Origin: Desulfovibrio sp. Dsv1
GTDB lineage: Bacteria > Desulfobacterota > Desulfovibrionia > Desulfovibrionales > Desulfovibrionaceae
Assembly (NCBI GenBank): GCA_000403945.1
Contig: APFI01000089.1
Span: forward strand, 1-18,615
DNA: 18,615 nt
Reading direction: 5' to 3'
Of the stretch, positions 13,131 through 18,615 are shown piece by piece (the stretch's first letter is position 1; each line of letters begins with the position of its first letter). The position numbers were made by a program, and so were the translations under genes. A model generated the notes under the pieces. It saw only the letters and a list, made by a program, of their open reading frames with translations, was not told the DNA's origin and did no database searches.

Positions 13131-13146
13131 AGGGGGGGGCGGAGCC

Positions 13147-14967
13147 GTGCCTCTCACGTCCGCGCAAACCGGCCTTTTGCATGACCTGGCCCGCCAGTTG
13201 GCCACCGCCCCGGCGTGCGGCGGCGCGCGCACGGCCCTTGTGGCCCGCGCCGCCGACACCCTGGGCAAAAGCCCCAAGACTATCTATGCCCTGCTCAAAA
13301 AATATGCGGGCTGGGAGAGCGGGCGCAGGCCCCGTGTGGACAAGGGCACGACCTGCGTGGACGCGGAGCTTGCCATGCTGGCCGGAGGGCTTGTGCATCT
13401 CACAGAGCGCCAGGGCGGCAAGCGCATAACCTCCATCAAGGCCGCCCGTGAGCGCCTGGCTGCTAATGGGCACGGCATCCGCAACCCGGAAACTGGGGAG
13501 ATTGTCATGCCGAGCAAAGAAACCCTATCCCGCGCCATGCGGCGGCATCACTGCCACCCTGCGCAGCTTGGCGCGGCCCGGCCCGCAGTGGAGATGCGCA
13601 GCCTGCACCCCAATCACGTCTGGGAGGTGGATGCCTCGGTCTGCGTGCTGTACCGCATGAAGGGCAGTACCGCGGTGCGCCTGCTCAACGAGCGGGACTA
13701 CAATGCCCACAAACCCGGCAAGCTCCTTGAAATCGCCGGGCAGCGCATCATCCGCTATCTGGTGGCAGACCACTACAGCGCCACCATCTATCTGCACTAT
13801 GAGCAGGCCAGAGGCGAGGATGCGCGGGGCGTCATCACAACACTGGTTGAGGCCATTAGCGACAGGGGTGAGCGTGACCCTATGCACGGCGCGCCGCTGC
13901 ACATCTTCATGGACAAGGGCAGCGGCAACCAGTCCTCGCTGGTGCGGCAGTTCCTGCAAGACCTGGAGATACAGCCGCTCTGGCACGAGGCGGGCAATGC
14001 GCGGGCCACGGGCAGCGTGGAAGTGGCGCAAAACATCGTGGAGACAGGCTTTGAATCCCGCCTGCGATTCATGGATATACCCTCTGTGCGGGAATTGCAG
14101 GCCCAGGCAGACCGCTGGCGGCGGCACTTCAATGCCCATGCCATCCTGACCCGCGCCAAAAAGCCCCGCAACCACCTCTGGACCAGTATCACGGATGCCC
14201 AACTGCGCACGGTAGAGCGGCCCGTGCTGGAGGCCATTGCCCATTGGGGCGATGAAACCCGGCGTATTGACAACCGCTTCCGCGTCAGCGTCAACACCCG
14301 CTCGCACGGCGTGCAGGAATACGACCTGCGGGAGTTGGGCTATCACGGGCTTTCATCCGGCGATACCGTGACGGTACGCCTCAATCCCTTCCGCGCGCCC
14401 GCGGTGGTCATCATCAAGGCAATGCCGGACGGGCAGGAGCTGCGCTTTGAGGTGCAGCCCATTGAAAAGGATGAGGCCGGGCGGGACATCACAGCCCCGG
14501 TCATTGGCGAGGAGTACAGGCGGCCGCCGGAAACCCTGGCCGAGAAGAACCTGAAGGCCATCAAGATACGGGCTTATGGCGCGGACAGCCCGGAAGCGGC
14601 GGAAAAGGCCCACAAGGCCCGTAACCGTCAGCCCTATGCGGACCTTGACGCTATGGCCGATGTCCGCGAGGCCCCGCAGTATCTGCGGCGAGAGGGTGTC
14701 AGACTGGACGTGACGGCCCAGACCGCCGCGCCCGTGCCGCTCAACCGCGCGCAGGCCGCGGCACGGCTCAGGGAGATGTGCGGCGAGGCCTGGGCGGCCA
14801 ATCCCACGGCCTGCAATGATTTGATTCGCGCCCGCTTCCCCGGCCAGGTGCCGGAGGCGGCCCTGCCGGAACTGGCCGAGGCCATCACTGCCCGCTTTAC
14901 GCCGCGCCCGGCCTCGGTATTGCGCTTTGAAGAAAAGCGCCAGGCAGCGGGAGGCGTGACATGTTGA
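13147..14967 (+). CDS. Mu-type DDE transposase (subunit A)
   Basis: The 606-residue protein starts at a GTG with GGCGGAG just upstream; the same frame has no usable ATG nearby, and earlier codons overlap the previous gene in the wrong composition. It has an N-terminal helix-turn-helix region (LGKSPKTIYALLKKYAGWESG), then the integrase-like core with the catalytic triad Asp162 (VWEVDASVC), Asp256 (FMDKGSGN) and Glu292 (GSVEVAQNIVE). The last two are 35 residues apart, as in D,D35E enzymes. A C-terminal beta domain and helical tail follow. It would bind the phage ends and carry out strand transfer in integration and replicative transposition, with the AAA+ protein encoded next. Confidence 0.94.
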   Translation: MPLTSAQTGLLHDLARQLATAPACGGARTALVARAADTLGKSPKTIYALLKKYAGWESGRRPRVDKGTTCVDAELAMLAGGLVHLTERQGGKRITSIKAARERLAANGHGIRNPETGEIVMPSKETLSRAMRRHHCHPAQLGAARPAVEMRSLHPNHVWEVDASVCVLYRMKGSTAVRLLNERDYNAHKPGKLLEIAGQRIIRYLVADHYSATIYLHYEQARGEDARGVITTLVEAISDRGERDPMHGAPLHIFMDKGSGNQSSLVRQFLQDLEIQPLWHEAGNARATGSVEVAQNIVETGFESRLRFMDIPSVRELQAQADRWRRHFNAHAILTRAKKPRNHLWTSITDAQLRTVERPVLEAIAHWGDETRRIDNRFRVSVNTRSHGVQEYDLRELGYHGLSSGDTVTVRLNPFRAPAVVIIKAMPDGQELRFEVQPIEKDEAGRDITAPVIGEEYRRPPETLAEKNLKAIKIRAYGADSPEAAEKAHKARNRQPYADLDAMADVREAPQYLRREGVRLDVTAQTAAPVPLNRAQAAARLREMCGEAWAANPTACNDLIRARFPGQVPEAALPELAEAITARFTPRPASVLRFEEKRQAAGGVTC

Positions 14968-16109
14968 TGTTCAAGGCCCTGCTGAAAGATCTCGGCGCAA
15001 GCCAGCGTGAGGTTGCCGAGGCCGTGCAGCTTTCTCCGGCGACACTCAGTCTTGCGTGTTGCGGAAAGGGTTTGCCCAAGCATGGCTGGAATAGTGTCAG
15101 AGGCCGTCTTGCCGCATGGCTGCACATGCGCGGCATAGACACAGTCAGGGCGGAAGAAGCTCTGCGCGAGATGGAACAGGCTGCCGACACGGTGGCCGCT
15201 ACCGACAAGGGAGAAGATATGATTTTACGCAAACAGGCTCTGACCATGCGCGCCCGGCAGCACTTCAAGCTGTTGCGTGACCCCTTTGATGACCCGCAAT
15301 GCCCGGATGACGTCTATCTTTCGCCGGAGAGCCGCTATGTGCGCGAGTTTATGCACGATGCGGCCCTGCACGGCAATTTTCTGGCCGTGGTGGGCGAGTC
15401 CGGCTCCGGCAAATCCACCTTGCGGGAAGACCTTATCGAGCGCCTGCGGGCGGACGGTGAAAGCATCGTGGTCATAGAGCCGTACACCTTGAGCATGTCC
15501 GGCGGTCAGAGCGGCAAGCCCATGCTGGCCCGGCATATTGCCGAGGCTGTTATTGCCACGCTTTCGCCCGGCACGTCCATCCCGCGCAGCCAGGAGGTGC
15601 GCGACCGCCGCCTGCATCAACTGCTCAAGGATTCCAACGGAGCGGGCATGCGGCATGTGCTGATTATTGAGGAGGCCCATGACCTGCATACCCATACCCT
15701 GAAAAGCCTCAAGCGGTTCTGGGAGCTGAAGGACGGCATGACGCGCCTGCTTTCCATTATTCTCATCGGGCAGACCGAGCTGCTGGACAAGCTGGGCAGC
15801 AACCGGGCCGATGTGCGAGAAGTGGTGCAACGCTGCATGTCCGTCACCCTGGAGCCTGTCAAAAATCCCGCTGAATTTCTGGCCCACCGCTTCAGCCGCG
15901 CCGGGGCGGACATTGCCACGGCCTTTGAGCCGGAGGCACTGGAGGCCCTGCATGACCGCCTGATTGTGGCGCGAGATATGTCCGGCAGGGGTGCCTATAA
16001 AGGCTATCCCCTGACCATCAGCAACTTTGCCATCGCCGCCATGAACATGGCCGCCGGAATCGGCGAGCGCATGGTCACGGCCGATGTTGTCCGCCAGGTG
16101 CGGGCGTGA
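14961..16109 (+). CDS. AAA+ transposition protein (MuB-like, subunit B)
   Basis: The 382-residue protein has a short XRE-like helix-turn-helix at the N-terminus (GASQREVAEAVQLSPATLS, about 12-30), then an AAA+ ATPase with Walker A GESGSGKST at 145-153, Walker B VLIIEEAHD at 233-241 and a sensor-like IILIGQTEL. This is the layout of MuB and related ATPases that choose target DNA, stimulate the transposase and confer target immunity. The gene overlaps the transposase by 7 bases and has GGGAGG upstream, so the two are made together. Confidence 0.93.
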   Translation: MLMFKALLKDLGASQREVAEAVQLSPATLSLACCGKGLPKHGWNSVRGRLAAWLHMRGIDTVRAEEALREMEQAADTVAATDKGEDMILRKQALTMRARQHFKLLRDPFDDPQCPDDVYLSPESRYVREFMHDAALHGNFLAVVGESGSGKSTLREDLIERLRADGESIVVIEPYTLSMSGGQSGKPMLARHIAEAVIATLSPGTSIPRSQEVRDRRLHQLLKDSNGAGMRHVLIIEEAHDLHTHTLKSLKRFWELKDGMTRLLSIILIGQTELLDKLGSNRADVREVVQRCMSVTLEPVKNPAEFLAHRFSRAGADIATAFEPEALEALHDRLIVARDMSGRGAYKGYPLTISNFAIAAMNMAAGIGERMVTADVVRQVRA

Positions 16110-16126
16110 CAACCAGGAGTGCAAGG

Positions 16127-16375
16127 ATGACAGAAGCCACACCAAAACGGCCGTCCATCACTGCTCAGACAATATCTGACGAAGCGGAGCAACTGAAGAG
16201 GGAGAACCTCTGGCTGGCGACACAGCTTGCCAATGCGCTGATTGATCCGTGCCTTGTCGCTCATCTGCAAGACCTGTCCAAAGGTCTTATGCACCCGCCG
16301 ACACCTGAAATGCTGTGCGAAGCGGCCCGTGGAGCGGCCGAAAAGATGCGCATAACACATAGGAGTATATCATGA
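16127..16375 (+). CDS. Small hypothetical protein between transposition and Gam genes
   Basis: The 82-residue product has a polar start and a helical region (TISDEAEQLKRENLWLATQLA) that looks like a short coiled coil. No family was recognised. The ATG at 16127 is chosen for the AGGAG seven bases upstream; a frame-compatible ATG at 16106 overlaps the preceding stop but lacks a good site. Its stop overlaps the Gam start as ATGA. Confidence 0.7.
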   Translation: MTEATPKRPSITAQTISDEAEQLKRENLWLATQLANALIDPCLVAHLQDLSKGLMHPPTPEMLCEAARGAAEKMRITHRSIS

Positions 16376-16896
16376 CCAAGCGTGTCAAACCCGTGTTACA
16401 GATTCCCGCCATCAATTCCCTGGAGGAAGCTGACGCCGTGCTGGCCGAAATTGCCGGGCGCAAGCGTCTGATTGCCCTGCATGAAATTCAGTTGAAGGAG
16501 GATGTTGACCGCCTGAAGGCAAAGTGCGCCGCGCAGTGCGAACCTCTCAAGCAGGACATTGCGCAGCGGGAGCAGGCTCTTGTCCAGTTTGGCATTGCCC
16601 GCAAGGAGGAGCTGTTCCGCGGCAAAAAATCTCTGAGCCTGAATTTTGGCACTATCGGCTTTCGCGCCTCCTCGGCGCTCAAAACGGCCAAAAAACTTAC
16701 CTGGGAGCGTGTTCTGGGGCTTATCAAGGAGAAGGGCTTGCCCTGCGTTCGCGTCAAGGAGGAGGTGGACAAGGAGGCGCTACGCTCTCTCTCCGCTGAA
16801 AAATTGGCGGAAGTGGGCTGCAAGCTGGAGCAGACGGATGACTTCTTCTATGAAATCAATGAAGCCGAGCTGGCGGACTCGCCGCCCGTTTCATAG
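16372..16896 (+). CDS. gam: Gam-type host-nuclease inhibitor
   Basis: The 174-residue product matches Mu Gam in length and pattern: an N-terminal coiled coil (NSLEEADAVLAEIAGRKRLIA), LKAKCAAQCEPLKQDIAQRE, then the conserved core KSLSLNFGTIGFR and TWERVLGLIKEKGLPCVRVK, and a short acidic end. Mu Gam is a Ku-like dimer that binds double-stranded DNA ends and protects them from exonucleases such as RecBCD. The start is preceded by TAGGAGTATATC. Confidence 0.92.
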   Translation: MTKRVKPVLQIPAINSLEEADAVLAEIAGRKRLIALHEIQLKEDVDRLKAKCAAQCEPLKQDIAQREQALVQFGIARKEELFRGKKSLSLNFGTIGFRASSALKTAKKLTWERVLGLIKEKGLPCVRVKEEVDKEALRSLSAEKLAEVGCKLEQTDDFFYEINEAELADSPPVS

Positions 16897-16904
16897 GAGG
16901 CCAT

Positions 16905-17405
16905 ATGTCCAGGCTTATTGGCGTAATTCATGTGGCAAAGAATCAGCTCGGCATGGATGACGATACCTACCGCGCCTTCCTGCTGGATATGACGGGCAAG
17001 GACTCCTGCGCGAAAATGACGCCCAAGGAACATTGGCGTATCCTTGAGGAGTTGAAGCGGCGCGGCTTTCGGAAAATCCCGGCGCATAAGGGCAAGCTCT
17101 TGGTCAACGACCCGCAGGCACGGAAGATTCGCGCGCTCTGGCTGACGATGGCCGACTGCGGCATCGTCAGGAACCGTTCGGAAAAGGCCCTGAACGGCTT
17201 TGTGCGCAAAATGACGGGCTGTACGCTGACAGACGCCACAGTCAAGCAGTGCCAGGCGGTTATTGAGATTCTGAAAAACTGGCTTGACCGTTGCGATGAC
17301 CCCAAAAAACGCGCCATCTGCCTCTCTGTTCTGCAAAATGATGACGCGCCGTCCATGCTGGATGGCAGAGCGGTGGTAGGTATGTCCTATGGGCATCTAC
17401 AGTAG
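16905..17405 (+). CDS. gemA: GemA-like regulatory protein (Mu gp16, DUF1018)
   Basis: The 166-residue protein has the family pattern from its first residues: IGVIHVAKNQLGMDDDTYRAF near the start, SCAKMTPKEHWRILEELKRRG, ARKIRALWLTMADCGIVRNR, and a Cys-containing GCTLTDATVKQ. GemA in Mu alters host gene expression and supercoiling; a direct mechanism is not shown by sequence. The ATG is preceded by GGAGG and follows the Gam stop by 8 bases. Confidence 0.88.
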   Translation: MSRLIGVIHVAKNQLGMDDDTYRAFLLDMTGKDSCAKMTPKEHWRILEELKRRGFRKIPAHKGKLLVNDPQARKIRALWLTMADCGIVRNRSEKALNGFVRKMTGCTLTDATVKQCQAVIEILKNWLDRCDDPKKRAICLSVLQNDDAPSMLDGRAVVGMSYGHLQ

Positions 17406-17718
17406 CCGCGCGAAAGAGCTGCTGGCGCTTATTGCGGCCATCGCTGATGAAGAGCTTACCCTCGGCACAGATAATCTTGGCCAGCGTATCGCTGACCGTG
17501 TCGCTGATGAGTGCGGCGGCCAGCAGGTCTATTTTCCGTTTGACCGGGAGCGCCGCGATTGCCGCATCTATGAAGCGTGGCGAGAGGGCCTTGGCATTCC
17601 GCAGATTGCGTCACGCTTCAAAATCTCTGTGCCGCATGTGTACACTGTGCTGAACAAGGAAAAAGCCCTCCGGCGGGTGAGACAGAATACGCCGCCTGGT
17701 GTGGTCATGGGGAAGTAG
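17389..17718 (+). CDS. mor: Mor-family transcriptional activator
   Basis: The 109-residue product ends with a helix-turn-helix (LGIPQIASRFKISVPHVYTVL) and contains the acidic dimerisation-type N-terminal half (ELLALIAAIADEELTLG), as in the Mor/C family. Mor in Mu binds a dyad upstream of the middle promoter and turns on the late cascade. As the last gene of the early operon it would be made late in the early phase and could activate the leftward lysis/head operon. The start overlaps GemA by 17 bases and has a GGTAGG upstream. Confidence 0.87.
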   Translation: MGIYSSRAKELLALIAAIADEELTLGTDNLGQRIADRVADECGGQQVYFPFDRERRDCRIYEAWREGLGIPQIASRFKISVPHVYTVLNKEKALRRVRQNTPPGVVMGK

Positions 17719-17730
17719 GAGCAAAATACA

Positions 17731-17763
17731 AAAAAAAGGCGGGGTATCGGCCCCGCTTTTTTT
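17731..17763. terminator. Strong intrinsic terminator closing the early operon
   Basis: GCGGGG (17739-17744) pairs with CCCCGC (17751-17756) and is followed by seven T (17757-17763) and preceded by seven A (17731-17737). It can end transcription in both directions: it stops the early operon and would shield it from outside transcription from the host side. Confidence 0.9.
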
Positions 17764-17864
17764 GTTGCACCAGGCGTAATATTGTTGCAAACACTGTCCC
17801 GATATATCCCGCCTCTTCCCGAGTTATCCCGTATTTTTCTTCTTAGTTATTACGCCGTGGTTCA
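17762..17864. repeat. Probable right phage end: phased short repeats and inverted repeat
   Basis: Two TTGTTGCA copies start at 17762 and 17782 (20 bases apart). Four TCCCG copies start at 17797, 17807, 17817 and 17827, exactly ten bases apart. GGCGTAATA (17773-17781) is repeated inverted at 17848-17856, flanking the array. The region has no gene, follows the last phage gene and ends where transposase-pseudogene homology starts. Such arrays are what a transposase binds at element ends. The terminal CA at 17863-17864 is only a candidate. Confidence 0.65.
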
Positions 17865-18401
17865 CGAAGGTCCAAAAGCTTTCGAGCCCGTTGACACAAG
17901 AGCGTCTGCCGGCAAACTCGTTGTCGCCGTGTTTGCCCCGGAAGTGTTTCCGGCATCCCAAATCCACCAGACCGTCATGACCGCGCCGGCCATCTGAATG
18001 GATAACGCTTTCAGGCTCCACACGGCTGCGGATTATCCCCTGGAGCGTGGCTTTTGGGCAATCCGGCACGATTTCGGCATATACGCGCCCATTGCGTCCG
18101 AACAGTCCAAAAACAATGGTTTTGCCGCGATCGCCACCGCCTCTGATACCCCTGACCCGCTTGGCCCCGAAAGCGGCTTTCATCCACTTCGGCTTCGCCG
18201 CTGACCGGCAATTCCGCCTCACAATAACGGGCAATTCTTTTCCTGAAAGGCGGCAACATAACGGTTAGTGGCATTTCGGTTCAGCCCTGTTGCCGCGGCG
18301 ATTTGCGAGGCATCCAAATCGGGAACAAAAAACCGGACAATTTGCCGGATTTTGACCTCTGAAATTCCCGAACGATACGCATATTTGCTTTTGCCCGCCA
18401 T
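17865..18401 (-). pseudogene. IS1595-family transposase, frameshifted and truncated
   Basis: Three frames together give one IS1595-type transposase. Frame one from the ATG at 18401 starts MAGKSKYAYRSGISEVKIRQ and includes DLDASQIAAATGLNRNATNRY. Frame two gives RIARYCEAELP and the first catalytic block EVDESRF. Frame three carries GAKRVRGIRGG, VFGLFGRNGRVYAEIVPDC, HSDGRRGHDGLVD and NGLESFW. Joins lie at a four-base homopolymer (18238-18241) and a three-base one (18170-18172); each is explained by one extra base. After the ESFW motif the protein no longer resembles the family and meets phage-end DNA, so the C-terminal portion is missing. It cannot make a working transposase as it stands. Confidence 0.82.
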
Positions 18402-18615
18402 GACTCGCTTCCAGCCTTTTGCGTGGCTCTCAGATAGCTATCACTCTTAAATAATTCACAAAAGGATGCGAGTCAAGGTTGCCCGTAACCATGTGATTCA
18501 GTTGGACGACGTTATAAAGACGTCGGGTCGTTTGCCCTCTCATCTACACCACGCGCGACGCTTTGAATTCATTCTAGAAGTTATTTCATAATTCCAGAAA
18601 AGGTCATGAAAATCG
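18402..18615. other. Flanking DNA without an identified gene
   Basis: Upstream of the IS transposase start the DNA is AT-richer than the phage. It contains a palindrome GATAGCTATC (18433-18442) and a self-complementary stretch around 18510-18526. A 41-codon open frame at 18466-18591 (plus) lacks a proper ribosome-site spacing and resembles nothing I know. It may include the IS end, but the inverted repeat cannot be placed because the partner end is not visible. Confidence 0.5.

Larger units (their letters stand above)
1..17864. mobile_element. Mu-like transposable prophage (right part; left end outside window)
   Basis: Between the window start and about 17864 every recognisable gene belongs to a Mu/BcepMu-type transposable phage: DDE transposase with AAA+ partner, Gam, GemA, Mor, a repressor, a lysis cassette, DUF2730, DUF3486, terminase, DUF935 portal, F-like protein and gpI-like protease. 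Gene order resembles Mu within the head block, but early and late genes diverge from a central control region as in BcepMu. The right boundary is inferred: phage-like end repeats stop near 17856, and coding homology to an IS1595 transposase starts just beyond. The base pair CA at 17863-17864 would fit the usual terminal CA of such elements. The exact end and any target duplication cannot be confirmed because the left end is not here. Confidence 0.9.

Noticed and set aside
12841..13146. N-terminal extension of the transposase by 102 codons
   Set aside because: It overlaps the preceding gene in another frame, has a composition unlike the transposase and no ribosome site; the GTG at 13147 has one.
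12300..16145. Long minus-strand open frames (12300-13277, 13525-14346, 15225-16145) opposite the transposition genes
   Set aside because: Antisense shadows of genes with clear catalytic motifs.
18490..18565. Possible tRNA on the minus strand with a GACGT/ACGTC stem and seven-base loop
   Set aside because: The loop would give a UUA anticodon, the D stem does not pair, and no T-arm with a GGTTC-type loop follows. It is just a short palindrome.
18466..18591. 41-codon open frame on the plus strand in the flank
   Set aside because: The AAAGG sequence lies directly against the ATG with no spacing, and the product resembles nothing known.
1..18615. CRISPR array
   Set aside because: No direct repeats with regular unique spacers were seen; the regular 10-base TCCCG series is too short in period and fits a phage end.

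Overview
The window is most of one half of a Mu-like transposable prophage, plus about 750 bases of flanking DNA at the right. No organism-specific gene is present. High GC, a Gram-negative lysis cassette (overlapping Rz/Rz1-type spanins) and early genes of the BcepMu kind fit a Gram-negative, high-GC proteobacterium. A Desulfovibrio-type host is my guess from general resemblance, not something the sequence proves.

Layout. Everything left of about 10005 reads leftward and everything from 10166 to 17718 reads rightward, so the phage is organised divergently around a control region at about 10006-10165. The leftward part begins with an immunity block: a coiled-coil XRE repressor, an ImmA-type metalloprotease with its own promoter, and a two-helix membrane protein. 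The lysis and head genes follow on the same strand: membrane protein/holin, lytic transglycosylase, i-spanin, nested o-spanin, DUF2730, a gp26-like winged-helix protein, DUF3486, large terminase, DUF935 portal, and an F-like head protein with a nuclease-like tail. A 400-base gap then carries a terminator and a candidate promoter. Last is a Mu gpI-type protease, cut by the window edge, with a probable in-frame internal start for the scaffold (gpZ equivalent). Many of these genes are joined by TGATG, TAATG or ATGA stop/start overlaps, so they form one translationally coupled operon.

The rightward early operon encodes a stand-alone ClpX-type zinc finger, a BcepMu gp16-like DNA-binding protein, a small protein, a zinc-binding/DUF1937 fusion, an IclR-type winged helix, a coiled-coil protein with an AT-hook-like motif, the DDE transposase (GTG start), its AAA+ partner, a small protein, Gam, GemA and a Mor-type activator. 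It closes with a strong intrinsic terminator. In Mu, products of these families carry out replicative transposition (transposase and MuB-type ATPase), protect DNA ends (Gam), modulate the host (GemA) and switch on late genes (Mor).

Right of the terminator is a compact array that looks like the phage end: two TTGTTGCA copies 20 bases apart, four TCCCG copies at exactly 10-base steps, and a 9-base inverted repeat around them. Directly beyond it begins, on the minus strand, an IS1595-family transposase pseudogene that has two frameshifts and has lost its C-terminus at the phage boundary. The prophage therefore appears to have inserted into an insertion-sequence gene. The last 200 bases hold nothing I can identify.
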